A DNA stretch of 64,000 bases from [Clostridium] citroniae WAL-17108 (GCF_000233455.1 NZ_JH376420.1:885297-949296), one strand, 5' to 3'; positions 1-8,214 are shown, counted from the stretch's first letter. Notes: generated by a model from the letters alone, not told the origin. A program made the numbers and translations.

Positions 1-106
1 TTTTCAGGTAGTCAGGTTCTATTCTACCAGAAGTTTTGATGATTGTAGCGACGAGAAAAGATTTGTGAACATCGACACCACAACAGGTTTGGTAAGTAAC
101 TTTCAT
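1..106 (-). CDS. IS110-family transposase, N-terminal fragment cut by window edge
   Basis: Reading leftward from 106, the frame opens with MKVTYQTCCGVDVHKSF and stays open to the window edge (35 codons). The GVDVHK block is the first acidic motif of the DEDD (RuvC-like) catalytic domain of IS110-family transposases. An upstream ATG at 112 sits only one base after the AAAGGAG ribosome site, so the ATG at 106, seven bases away, is the better start. Only the first few percent of the protein is visible, so intactness cannot be judged. IS110 elements usually lack terminal inverted repeats, which fits the absence of any here. Confidence 0.8.
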   Translation of the reverse strand, partial: MKVTYQTCCGVDVHKSFLVATIIKTSGRIEPDYLK

Positions 107-360
107 AGTCATGCTCCTTTCTAAAGTAAGATAAGAAGCCATTGACTGAACTGCCACACAATTTAACCAAGGCGTTAAAACAATTCTTAGTGTACGGACT
201 CGTAGTACCACTTATTTGTGCTTGAAAAGGCAGGACTTACACTGATTATAATGCTGTCTAAAACGAGAAAGAATTTACAACTCCTCCTCCCGTGCTTTGT
301 AGTATAGCTTCTTAGAAGCATTATCTCACGGAGTAGAGGTTTTGAAAATCTTTCATTACT
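107..360 (-). other. Non-coding end of the IS110 element, candidate bridge-RNA region
   Basis: No credible gene lies in these 250 bases upstream of the transposase start. In IS110-group elements this end is known to carry the bridge RNA that pairs with target and donor DNA. A TATAAT hexamer is present at 247-252 and, being nearly self-complementary, reads on both strands. About 130 bases separate it from the transposase ribosome site, a size compatible with such an RNA. The exact element boundary and the RNA fold were not determined; this is inference from position. Confidence 0.35.
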
Positions 361-400
361 ATTTGTGCCGCGCCCGAAGGCGCGCGGAATGGAGATTATA

Positions 401-895
401 ATGACGAGTATGTACGAAGAAGGATTAAAATTACTTGATGAGAAGTTTGGTAACGGAAAAGATAATCTTATTTCCCTTGCAACGATCGCCCGGGAATCGG
501 GTACTAACGGAAAGCCTCGCCCGGTTGTCCGTTGTGTGGATGCCTATTATGAAGACTGCACATTTTATATTGTTACATATGGAAAATCAAATAAAATGTT
601 GCAAATAGAACAAAATACCGAGGTTGCGGTTGCGCTCTCCTCGGAGATGTTTACTGCTATGGGAGTAGGGGAAAGCCTTGGTTGGGTACTTGACCCCCAA
701 AATGCAGAAATAAGAACAAAACTTCGTACAGCTTTTGCTAACTGGTACGATATGGCGAACAATGAAAAGGATGAAAATTGCTGTATTTTAGCAATTCATC
801 TCACAAGGGGAACCTTAAATATTAACCATTGGGAAAAACTATATCACTTGGATTTTGTAAATAAGACAGATAGGGAAGATGGAGGGATTATCTAA
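401..895 (+). CDS. Pyridoxamine 5'-phosphate oxidase-family protein
   Basis: A 164-residue soluble protein resembling the small split-barrel flavin-binding family (putative PNPOx, PF01243-like). It has the typical early block with ATIARESG then PRPVVRCVDAYY, followed by FYIVTYGKSNKMLQIEQN and VAVALS, as in FMN-binding domains that handle small flavin or heme-like substrates; true vitamin B6 function is not implied. The frame extends upstream to a GTG at 365, but TGGAG at 390-394 is spaced correctly for the ATG at 401. A GC-rich hairpin (CGCGCC-cgaa-GGCGCG, 369-384) lies just before the ribosome site. It follows the IS110 end, so its native promoter may have been displaced. The specific substrate is unknown. 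Confidence 0.7.
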   Translation: MTSMYEEGLKLLDEKFGNGKDNLISLATIARESGTNGKPRPVVRCVDAYYEDCTFYIVTYGKSNKMLQIEQNTEVAVALSSEMFTAMGVGESLGWVLDPQNAEIRTKLRTAFANWYDMANNEKDENCCILAIHLTRGTLNINHWEKLYHLDFVNKTDREDGGII

Positions 896-932
896 AAAGC
901 CTTTCAAGTTTGGTCATGCTGGCAATAAAAAG

Positions 933-979
933 ACACATATCATTCCGCACAGATATCCCTGGAATGGTATGTGTTTTTG
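933..979 (+). terminator. Rho-independent terminator after the flavin-family gene
   Basis: ACACATatCATTCC (933-946) pairs with GGAATGgtATGTGT (961-974), followed by a T run. An A run precedes the left arm, so it can also end transcription arriving from the minus strand (the galactosidase operon). Confidence 0.8.
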
Positions 980-994
980 TTACTAAGCATTTAT

Positions 995-1157
995 GTGTAC
1001 TCTCGGAATCTCCCGGTACTCAGATTTGTGAGATGATTTTTTGTCAGTTGTGCACCAATTTATGAAGGGCACACGGTGTGTACGTTGATTAAATTTGTGT
1101 GTGACTGGCGGAAAATCAGCCGCAAACATGGGTGCCGAGGAGACTCCGAGAGTACAC
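995..1157. repeat. Short element bounded by 19-bp inverted repeats
   Basis: The left arm at 995-1013 starts GTGTACTCTCGG and matches the reverse complement of 1139-1157 at 18 of 19 positions. The interior of about 125 bases has no gene. This looks like a miniature inverted-repeat element or a long palindromic intergenic unit. A related short motif (GTGTACTCccGG) occurs in the hairpin at 16714-16742. No target duplication was recognised. Confidence 0.55.
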
Positions 1158-1167
1158 TTATTAATCA

Positions 1168-3270
1168 TTACGTCCCAAGCAGCACCGCCGCCGCCTTCCT
1201 GTTATCAGAAGGCACCCAGCACAGACAGCCTTGTTCCACAGTGACCGCCTCATCCGTATCCGAATACATGTCCTGTACAGTCTCCGGGCATCCCTGGGGC
1301 AGGTCTATGCTGATCCGTTCCGGCAGGCTGCCGTCAAATGTGTGAAGGATAACACAGGCCTGCCCGCCGTCCCTTCCCACGCGCACCACTGCCTGCCATC
1401 CCTTTGGATGGCGGATGCTGCCTACGGCAGGTCCGAAGCGGTACGACTGGCCATGCTTGATGATGGGCACCAGCTTTTTGTAAAATTTCATTCCGCGGTC
1501 AATGACTTCCCACTGGCTTTCCGTCAGCCTTGTCACATCTCCGGACAGGCATAATCTCCCTAAAAATGTACTTACAATGGAGTACGCGATCCGTTTCCCG
1601 GAATCCTGTTCCCGGATCACGGCCCAGATCTGGCTCTGTCTTGGCAGGATCGCCCGGTGGAGGTTGGCTGCGATAATGGGGATCTCCTCACATTCATGGG
1701 CATCGGAAAAGGATGCCATGCTGGTACTTGCCATGAAGCGCGGTTCCAGCCTGTGTCCGCCGGACGCACAGTTTTCCAGAACAATGCCGGGGATCTCCCT
1801 TTTGATCTTATCCAGAAACTCATAGGTTTTTTCCACATTTTTCCGCAGGCCTTCCCCGATGGACTCTGAGCCGTCACAGCCCATTCCTATGGTGTCATTG
1901 TAGTCGATCTTCATATACTCAAACCCATATCTTTTAAGCATTCCGATCACCCGTTCACTCAGGTACTCCTCCACCCACGGATCGTTCATGTCCCAGAACC
2001 TGCGCCTGGTGGTGGTCAGCACTTTGCCGTCCAGGTGAAGGAGGTGTTCTTCCATCTGGTAGGCCATGGACGCCTTTCCCACATTTTCAATCTCAAACCA
2101 GATTCCCGGCTTCAGCCCTGCCTCCTTGATCGCCTTCACGGTCTGTTCCAGCCCTCCCGGAAACAGTGTCTTTGAAATATTGTAATCCCCCATGCTGATA
2201 TCCCAGGGAATACCGTCCTCCTTGTACCACCCGCAATCGATCACAAAATAGGTAAAGCCCTTTTCCCTGACTGTTTGCAATATCTCCACAATGTTCTCAT
2301 GGGACGGACATCCCCATGTGGTGCAGTATTCGTTAAATACCATGGGAAGTTCCTGTTCAATTCCGGGCCCATTGTCCGCCGCCTTCTGTCCTGCCTCTGT
2401 CAGCCGTCCGGTGAGTATGTCGATGGAGTCCGTGTTACATACGGTGACAATTGATTCCGGCGTTGTAAAATGTCCGCCCGGGCCAACCTGTTTCATCCAA
2501 TGCCCAAACTCCCGATCCGCAAGTCCGCCGCTGACTGCAATATTCTCATCAATGCGGTAAACCTCCATCTGCCAGGATGCGCCATGCGCCAGCTGAACGC
2601 CCCAGAACACATGGTTTTTCCTGTCCTCCATGGCCAGAAACGGAAAATAGTGGTTGACCGGAAGGGATCCCACCTGACCAAACCGCTCACACCGGACCGA
2701 CTCCATGTTCCATGACGTATCCAGCTGCAGTTCCTCCATGGATTGGGTGAGGAGGGTTCCCTCCTGGCTCCACCGGCTCATCAGGCGGTGTACCTGAATC
2801 TGATCGTGGCAATCTCCCTCCAGATACGGCGAGATACCGGTCAGGGAAAAACTGGAGATCATCTCCAGCAAAATGGTTTCCCGGCTTTCATTGGTCAGCT
2901 CATTCCACATCCTGACCCAGGGCATGCCCTGTTCCCAGTGCAGAAAATGCCTGATCCCGCAGCCCCGGTCATCCCTCAGATGCGTAATGATGGTCAGGCC
3001 ATCCCTCTCCTCCACCGTTTCCTGGCTTTTATAATGAAGCTGGTCCACGCTCCCGCCATTGCGTAGCGTATTGCCCGGCGCATATGCTCCGTTGTAGACG
3101 TCTCCGGCCAGCTTAAGCTGCACCATACCGTCCAGCTTTGCCTTCTTCTTTCTGTAGGCCGGGACCGGCATATGGGTTGGATACAGCTCCAGGCCCGCGT
3201 GCTGCTCTTCATCCAGCAGATAACGCGCCGTCATGTCTCCCAGTGTGTATTCTTTTAATATTGTATCCAT
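1168..3270 (-). CDS. Alpha-galactosidase, glycoside hydrolase family 36
   Basis: A 700-residue cytoplasmic enzyme (no signal peptide) expected to release terminal alpha-galactose from imported oligosaccharides such as raffinose or melibiose. The TIM barrel carries VIDCGWY, then the nucleophile motif MKIDYND (Asp about 456) and, after ENCASGGHR, the acid/base motif SFSDAHE (Asp about 523). The frame extends 26 codons upstream to an ATG that overlaps the permease stop as ATGA, but AGGAGG eight bases before the ATG at 3270 makes that the likely start. It is the last gene of the operon after one solute-binding protein and two permeases, so import and intracellular hydrolysis are coupled. Exact linkage preference cannot be read from sequence. 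Confidence 0.9.
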   Translation of the reverse strand: MDTILKEYTLGDMTARYLLDEEQHAGLELYPTHMPVPAYRKKKAKLDGMVQLKLAGDVYNGAYAPGNTLRNGGSVDQLHYKSQETVEERDGLTIITHLRDDRGCGIRHFLHWEQGMPWVRMWNELTNESRETILLEMISSFSLTGISPYLEGDCHDQIQVHRLMSRWSQEGTLLTQSMEELQLDTSWNMESVRCERFGQVGSLPVNHYFPFLAMEDRKNHVFWGVQLAHGASWQMEVYRIDENIAVSGGLADREFGHWMKQVGPGGHFTTPESIVTVCNTDSIDILTGRLTEAGQKAADNGPGIEQELPMVFNEYCTTWGCPSHENIVEILQTVREKGFTYFVIDCGWYKEDGIPWDISMGDYNISKTLFPGGLEQTVKAIKEAGLKPGIWFEIENVGKASMAYQMEEHLLHLDGKVLTTTRRRFWDMNDPWVEEYLSERVIGMLKRYGFEYMKIDYNDTIGMGCDGSESIGEGLRKNVEKTYEFLDKIKREIPGIVLENCASGGHRLEPRFMASTSMASFSDAHECEEIPIIAANLHRAILPRQSQIWAVIREQDSGKRIAYSIVSTFLGRLCLSGDVTRLTESQWEVIDRGMKFYKKLVPIIKHGQSYRFGPAVGSIRHPKGWQAVVRVGRDGGQACVILHTFDGSLPERISIDLPQGCPETVQDMYSDTDEAVTVEQGCLCWVPSDNRKAAAVLLGT

Positions 3271-3280
3271 TCTGATATCC

Positions 3281-3328
3281 TCCTGATGGAAAATGCTCCT
3301 GATAGGAAATGCTCCTGACGGGAAATGC
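3281..3328. repeat. Three tandem 16-bp repeats upstream of the galactosidase start
   Basis: The unit TCCTGAtrGgAAATGC recurs at 3281-3296, 3297-3312 and 3313-3328, with a partial fourth copy after it. On the coding (minus) strand each unit contains AGGA(G), so the leader holds a series of Shine-Dalgarno-like sites. A 16-bp unit is not a multiple of three, so copy-number change would shift the frame of the upstream ATG at 3348 relative to the enzyme. Confidence 0.75.
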
Positions 3329-3344
3329 TCCTGACGCGGCGCAC

Positions 3345-4223
3345 TCATCCCTTAACGGCGCCCACGGTCATTCCTTTGATAAAATACTTTTGCAGACACA
3401 TGAACAGGACTGCAATGGGCAGCACCGACAGTACGATCGCGGCCATGGCCGTTGTATAATCGCTGGTCTGGGCGGAAAACAGGGACTGGATCGCCACGGT
3501 AAGGGTTTTCAGCTGTTTTTTGCTCACATAAAGACTGGCCAGCAGGTAATCGTTCCAGATCTGAAAGGCCTGCATGATGATCAGCGTTGCCATGGCTGGC
3601 TTTAGCAGGGGAAGCACGATTGAAAAATACGTTTTAAACACAGAACACCCGTCAATCCTGGCCGCTTCCTCCAGTTCCACCGGAACCGTGGACATAAAAC
3701 TGTTCATGAGGAATACGCCAAAGGAAATGCCCGTTGCCACATACATGAAAATAATGCCGAATCTTGTGTTGGTCAAATGCATTTTAAAACCAATGGTATA
3801 GATGGGAAGGAACAATGCCTGGTAGGGTATCAGGATTCCTACAATAAAATATATGTAGCAGAATTTAAAGAACCTGTGCTTGCAGCGCGCAATGGCCCAC
3901 GCCGTTATGCCGCACAGCATGGCAAGCACGAATACGCTGACCGCCGTATAGATAAAGGTGTTGATGTAGGTAGTTCCCATATTCAGCTTATCGATGGCTT
4001 TCACATAATTATCCAGCTGAAATGACTGCGGAAGCGACAGAGGGCTGTTGATATACAGCTCCTTTTTTGTCTTAAATGAGTAATTGACAATAATAAACAG
4101 GGGGGCCAGGAAAAGGGCCGCCAGCATGGTCATGAGCACCTGGACCACAGCGGTTGTTTTGGTATAGGGCTGGCGGATCTTTTCTTCCTTTTCCGTTCTG
4201 TCTTTTTTCAATCCTTTCATCAC
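3345..4223 (-). CDS. Carbohydrate ABC transporter permease (MalG type)
   Basis: Inner-membrane subunit of 292 residues with about six hydrophobic segments. The cytoplasmic EAA loop reads EEAARIDGCSVFKTYF then LPLLKP, the contact site for the ATPase. It is the second permease of the CUT1-type importer, overlapping the first permease by four bases at its start. No ATPase gene is present in this operon, so a shared MsmX-like ATPase encoded elsewhere is likely. The basic N-terminus of about 20 residues before the first membrane segment is slightly long for the family. Confidence 0.9.
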   Translation of the reverse strand: MMKGLKKDRTEKEEKIRQPYTKTTAVVQVLMTMLAALFLAPLFIIVNYSFKTKKELYINSPLSLPQSFQLDNYVKAIDKLNMGTTYINTFIYTAVSVFVLAMLCGITAWAIARCKHRFFKFCYIYFIVGILIPYQALFLPIYTIGFKMHLTNTRFGIIFMYVATGISFGVFLMNSFMSTVPVELEEAARIDGCSVFKTYFSIVLPLLKPAMATLIIMQAFQIWNDYLLASLYVSKKQLKTLTVAIQSLFSAQTSDYTTAMAAIVLSVLPIAVLFMCLQKYFIKGMTVGAVKG

Positions 4224-5110
4224 GCCTGAACCTCCTTACTTTTAAGTCCCTTCACCTGGATCAGGGCCACCAAAAGCAGGGCCACCACCAGGGTAACTGT
4301 CATTGCGGAACCGTATCCATACTGCCTGCCGTTGATGGCCGTGGTATAAGTCTGGTAGATCACGGATGTGGACGCCCGCCCCGGGCCTCCCTTGGTGGAT
4401 GATACCAGCAGGTCATATACCTTCAGGGAGCCGGTGGTAATGCCCACCACACAGATGGTAATGGCGGGTGCCAGCATGGGGATGGTTACGTTAAAAAACC
4501 GTTTTACTGCTCCGGCTCCGTCCACCTTGGCGGCCTCATACAGATCGGAGGGCACAGACTGGAGGCCGGCCAGATAGATCAACATCCAGTATCCGATCCA
4601 TTGCCAGTTGTTGGCGATCAAAAGCCCCCAGAGAACGGTTTTTCCGCTTCCGAACAGCATAAAATTAAAATTGGTTCCCAGCCAGTCATTCACAGCCGGA
4701 AGCACGTTGGAAAACATTTTAAGCCACACAAAGCCCACGATCACGGCACTGATGAGACAGGGAATAAAAAAAGCTGCCCTGTATATTTTCTTGCAGCGGA
4801 TCCCGCTGTCCAGGGCCACTGCAAACAGCAGGGCTGCAGCATTCTGGATCAGAGTGTTCCCTATGGTGAATTTAATGGTAAACCACCATGCGCTTCGGAA
4901 ATTATCATCCTGAAACAGATCCATGTAGTTCCTGAATCCTACAAATACCTTTTCCGGTGAGATTCCGTCCCAGCTTGTCACCGAATACCGGAACGACAGA
5001 AGCAGCGGAAGGATCAACCCGATCGTAAATATGATAAAGCCGGGAAGAACCAGAAGCAGATACTGCAAAAAGAGCTTTCTGCCCATTATTTCGCTTTTAT
5101 TTTTAGGCAT
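4220..5110 (-). CDS. Carbohydrate ABC transporter permease (MalF type)
   Basis: Inner-membrane subunit of 296 residues, six predicted membrane segments, with the EAA loop YEAAKVDGAGAVKRFF and PMLAP. Two in-frame ATGs lie at 5116 and 5110; the AAAGGGG ribosome site is nine bases from 5110 and too close to 5116. It pairs with the downstream MalG-type permease and the solute-binding protein encoded at 5224-6567. The substrate is inferred to be an alpha-galactoside from the linked GH36 enzyme. Confidence 0.9.
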   Translation of the reverse strand: MPKNKSEIMGRKLFLQYLLLVLPGFIIFTIGLILPLLLSFRYSVTSWDGISPEKVFVGFRNYMDLFQDDNFRSAWWFTIKFTIGNTLIQNAAALLFAVALDSGIRCKKIYRAAFFIPCLISAVIVGFVWLKMFSNVLPAVNDWLGTNFNFMLFGSGKTVLWGLLIANNWQWIGYWMLIYLAGLQSVPSDLYEAAKVDGAGAVKRFFNVTIPMLAPAITICVVGITTGSLKVYDLLVSSTKGGPGRASTSVIYQTYTTAINGRQYGYGSAMTVTLVVALLLVALIQVKGLKSKEVQA

Positions 5111-5167
5111 CCTCATTATCCCCTTTCATGCCAGACAGATCAGTACAGTTCAGCGCGAGTACATAGT

Positions 5168-5194
5168 AAGGCGCAGTTATTATAACCGCGCCTT
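5168..5194 (-). promoter_or_regulatory. Intra-operon stem-loop between binding protein and permeases
   Basis: AAGGCGCgG pairs with CtGCGCCTT around an AT-rich loop. No T run follows on the minus strand. Such structures after a solute-binding gene commonly protect the upstream mRNA or lower expression of the permeases relative to the binding protein; that role is inferred. Confidence 0.5.
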
Positions 5195-5223
5195 TCATTT
5201 TATTTGGCTGCAACGCTGGTATG

Positions 5224-6567
5224 TTATTTGGTTGCGGAACTGGCATCCACCCTTGCATCGGATGCGGCCAGAACATCCTCAAAGGTTTCATCGCCCTGAA
5301 GCCATGCGGCGATATCCTTTGCGTTCTCTTCCTGGAATCCTCCCCATACAAGCTGGTTGTTGCCCAGAGTAACGTCCACGATCATATCATCGGCAGCATA
5401 CTTATCAATATCTTCCTGACTGGGATTCTCAAAGGTCGGTGTCACATCCTTCAGCATGGAGGCAGTCTTGGTATAATCATAGATTTCCACAGCCAGCTCC
5501 TTGTCGGAGGTCAGCAGATCCAGAACACAGTTAACAGCGTCCGGATGTTCGGTCTTTGCACTTGTCATCAGGGTAATATTGGGCTCAAATATCAGCTTGG
5601 AATCCCCTGTCTGGTTGGGAAACGGGAAGATACCAAACTCAAAGGCATCATCAATATCCAGGAAGTTCTGGATGGACCAGGAACCGGAAACCTTCATAGC
5701 CGCTTCCCCCTGCACCATCCTGGCATCACAGTCAGTCTGCTCCATGCTGAATGTGTTGGCAAAGGTATTGTCAAAAATCAGCTTATTATACTCATAAGCG
5801 GTCTGAAACTCCTTACTGTCAGCAAAGGATACCTCTCCTGCCCTGAACTTATCTCCCCACTCCGGGTCCTTGTTAAATACATCGTTCATGGCAAACTGCA
5901 TGGTCACATTGCCGATGGACCAGGTATCTACCATATGGCTTGCAAATGGCGTAATCCCTTTTGCGTTGCAGTCATCTATGATCTTCTGCAGGTCATCCTG
6001 TGTTTTGGGGATCTCCCATCCATTTTCCTCAAACATGGCCTTGTTGTAGTAAACTCCCTGATACAGGGCATTGTAAACCATTCCGTATGTCTTTCCATCC
6101 ACCGTCACATTTTCCCTGGCTGCGTCCAGGCCACGGTCCAGATATGTATCATCAATGGTACCAAGCACTCCCAAAGGAGCGTAGGTCGCCACATCCTGCG
6201 CTTTTCCGATCATAATGTCCGGAAGCCCCGACTGGAGGTACTGCTGCATTTTTGGCTGGAAATCATTTCCCCAGTCCACACATTCCCACTCCAGGGTGAT
6301 GTTGGGATATTTTTCAGCCAGGGCCTCATCGATCATATCCTCGATACCGGCGTCCGTGGTGGACTGCCCCGCCAGCACGGTCAGCGTAACCTTTTCATCA
6401 GATCCGGACGGCTGCGCCGCTTCGCTGCTTCCTGCCTCTGCGGCCGGTGCCCCTTCAGTCTTTTCCGGTGCCGCGGTCTGTGTCCCGCCGGAACTCCCCC
6501 CGCATCCTGCCAATACACAGGACGCCGTAATTGCTGCCAATACACCCAATACCTGTTTTCTTTTCAT
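5224..6567 (-). CDS. Extracellular sugar-binding lipoprotein of the ABC importer
   Basis: 447 residues. The signal sequence ends in the lipobox VLAGC, followed by a Gly/Ser/Ala/Glu-rich linker of about 40 residues, as expected of a membrane-anchored solute-binding protein of family 1. The mature domain begins KVTLTVLAGQSTTDAG. AAGGAGG stands eight bases before the ATG. It is closely related to the second binding protein at 6843-8213 (shared VLAGQST-DAG, LEWECVDWG, GKAQDV), indicating a duplication. Expected ligand is an alpha-galactoside, from its operon partner. A terminator and a possible promoter separate it from the upstream regulator transcript. Confidence 0.92.
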   Translation of the reverse strand: MKRKQVLGVLAAITASCVLAGCGGSSGGTQTAAPEKTEGAPAAEAGSSEAAQPSGSDEKVTLTVLAGQSTTDAGIEDMIDEALAEKYPNITLEWECVDWGNDFQPKMQQYLQSGLPDIMIGKAQDVATYAPLGVLGTIDDTYLDRGLDAARENVTVDGKTYGMVYNALYQGVYYNKAMFEENGWEIPKTQDDLQKIIDDCNAKGITPFASHMVDTWSIGNVTMQFAMNDVFNKDPEWGDKFRAGEVSFADSKEFQTAYEYNKLIFDNTFANTFSMEQTDCDARMVQGEAAMKVSGSWSIQNFLDIDDAFEFGIFPFPNQTGDSKLIFEPNITLMTSAKTEHPDAVNCVLDLLTSDKELAVEIYDYTKTASMLKDVTPTFENPSQEDIDKYAADDMIVDVTLGNNQLVWGGFQEENAKDIAAWLQGDETFEDVLAASDARVDASSATK

Positions 6568-6581
6568 GAACGTTCCTCCTT

Positions 6582-6711
6582 GTTATGAGCACTTAGCGTC
6601 CGTCTTTTGGGCGCTTACGTGCGATACATGTCACTGGCACTTAGTGAGGTCTCCCTCGAACTTAGTGCAGTGGCTCGTTATGAGCACTTAGCGTCCGTCC
6701 TTTGGGCGCTT
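6582..6711. repeat. Pair of 35-bp direct repeats around a short palindrome
   Basis: The block starting GTTATGAGCACTTAGCG at 6582-6616 recurs at 6677-6711 with a single mismatch. Between them GCACT...AGTGC (about 6638-6670) forms an imperfect hairpin with inner AGG/CCT pairing. The arrangement resembles a small interspersed repetitive element in the leader of the importer operon. Confidence 0.7.
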
Positions 6712-6735
6712 GCACATGATGTTTTTGATATACCA

Positions 6736-6762
6736 AGTATACTTTTTTTCCGACATGAACAA
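6736..6762 (-). promoter_or_regulatory. Possible promoter of the importer-galactosidase operon
   Basis: On the minus strand TTGTTC (6757-6762) precedes TATACT (6736-6741) by 15 bases, a short spacer. It lies just past the terminator of the upstream transcript, so a promoter is expected here, but the fit is weak without an activator. Confidence 0.3.
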
Positions 6763-6774
6763 ATAGGACTAAAT

Positions 6775-6814
6775 TGAAAAAGGAGTTGCACATTTTTGTG
6801 AAATGTACAACTCC
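6775..6814 (-). terminator. Rho-independent terminator after the second binding protein
   Basis: On the minus strand GGAGTTGtACATTT (6801-6814) pairs with AAATGTgCAACTCC (6782-6795) and is followed by TTTTT. It separates the kinase/regulator/binding-protein transcript from the importer-galactosidase transcript. Confidence 0.9.
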
Positions 6815-6842
6815 GCTTATATTGACCGTATTTATATAGATA

Positions 6843-8213
6843 TCACTCATTCATACTCTCCGCCCGGTTATCATCCGCAAATTCCAGAACCTCCTCCAGG
6901 CTTTTCTTTCCCTGCAGCCAAAGCTGCTGCTGGGCTGCGACCGCATTCTGGTAGGACCACACCAGCTGGTTATTGCCAATGGTCACATCCAGCACCTGAC
7001 CGCTCTGTTCGTAATAATCGATATCATCCTGAATGCAGCTCCTGTATTCAGGCTCAAATCCTTTTACGGTGGGCTGCGTCTGCGTATAGTCAAGGATCTC
7101 ACTCTGAAGCTGCTGATCGGAAAATATGCCCATGAACAATTCAGTGATCAGTTCATCGTATCCGGTACGGGCACTTTTCATAAAAGTCATATTGGTTTCG
7201 CGCAAAAGCCTGGCGTCCCCGTGCTCATTGGGATAGGGAAATATCCCAAATTCATCACCACGGTTATATTGGTTGGCAAACTGCAAAGACCAGGAGCCGG
7301 TCAGGTACATAGCCGCCTGTCCGCCGGCAAACCGGTTATCACTCTCATACTGGTCAATACTCAGTGCATCCTCCCAGGAATGTTCCAGAATATTCCGGTT
7401 GTTCTCCAGACACCGCCTCATAGCCGGACTGTCCGAGAAATTCACCTTTCCCTTCCGGAACTGTTCTCCCCAGTCCGGCTCATCGCAGAACACCTCATTC
7501 ATCATAAACTGCATGGTGGTATTGCCCAGGTTCCAGCTCTCCTGGAAATGTCCGGCAAAGGGGGTAAGACCGCGGGACGTTAATATCTCCTGTATCTTTA
7601 AAAGTTCCTCCCTGGTCTGAGGCACTTCCAGTCCATATGTGTTGAAAATCTTCTTATTGTAAAGTACCCCCTGATACCATGCATTAAAAGGAAGTCCATA
7701 TACCGTGCCGTCCACCGTAACCAGGTCCAGGGCATCCTGTTTGATCATAGCCGAACAGGACTCTGCAATAGGAGCCAGATTGCCGGTCCCCACATACGCT
7801 TTTACATCCTGCGCTTTTCCCACAATGATATCAGGCACATCCCCTGCCGCAAATCTGGAGCGAACCTGCGCATCAAAGCTCTCTCCCCAGTCCACACATT
7901 CCCATTCCAGCTTGACATCGGGATAATGTTCCTCCATCCACTCATCGATCATGTCCTCCATGCCCGCATCTGAGGTGGACTGACCTGCCAGCACGGTCAG
8001 GATTACCGCATCCGACTCCTTTGCAACGGCCTCCGCCTTTTTTCCGCAGCCTGACAAAAACAAAGATACAATGATGCAGGCTGTTATGATCCGGCTGACT
8101 GCCATCGTCCGGCCGGCCGCACTCATCCTGCCGGCCGTTCCTGTCCTGCCGGCCGCCTGCGGTCGCCGCCCATACACATGCACCGGTGATCCAATGCTGT
8201 TCTTCCCTTCCAA
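6843..8213 (-). CDS. Second sugar-binding lipoprotein, encoded with the two-component system
   Basis: 456 residues from a TTG start. The TTG is six bases after GGAGGG and two bases after the response-regulator stop, so translation is probably coupled; an internal ATG (residue 37, 8105) is the alternative. The lipobox is LFLSGC, preceded by a hydrophobic stretch and an unusually long basic N-region with three hexapeptide repeats. The mature part starts VILTVLAGQSTSDAG and is paralogous to the importer's binding protein. It ends at a strong terminator and has no permease of its own on this transcript. It may feed the shared permeases or present sugar to the adjacent histidine kinase; both are inference. 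Confidence 0.88.
   Translation of the reverse strand: MEGKNSIGSPVHVYGRRPQAAGRTGTAGRMSAAGRTMAVSRIITACIIVSLFLSGCGKKAEAVAKESDAVILTVLAGQSTSDAGMEDMIDEWMEEHYPDVKLEWECVDWGESFDAQVRSRFAAGDVPDIIVGKAQDVKAYVGTGNLAPIAESCSAMIKQDALDLVTVDGTVYGLPFNAWYQGVLYNKKIFNTYGLEVPQTREELLKIQEILTSRGLTPFAGHFQESWNLGNTTMQFMMNEVFCDEPDWGEQFRKGKVNFSDSPAMRRCLENNRNILEHSWEDALSIDQYESDNRFAGGQAAMYLTGSWSLQFANQYNRGDEFGIFPYPNEHGDARLLRETNMTFMKSARTGYDELITELFMGIFSDQQLQSEILDYTQTQPTVKGFEPEYRSCIQDDIDYYEQSGQVLDVTIGNNQLVWSYQNAVAAQQQLWLQGKKSLEEVLEFADDNRAESMNE
8103..8156. repeat. Three tandem 18-bp repeats in the start of the second binding protein
   Basis: A GC-rich 18-bp unit containing CCTGCCGGCCG on the plus strand is repeated three times. 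It encodes AAGRTG-TAGRMS-AAGRTM in the N-region ahead of the signal peptide. Copy changes would keep the frame. Confidence 0.6.
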
Positions 8214-8214
8214 T

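Noticed and set aside
5221..6588. A 455-codon open frame on the plus strand
   Set aside because: It is the antisense shadow of the sugar-binding lipoprotein gene; no ribosome site and no family resemblance.
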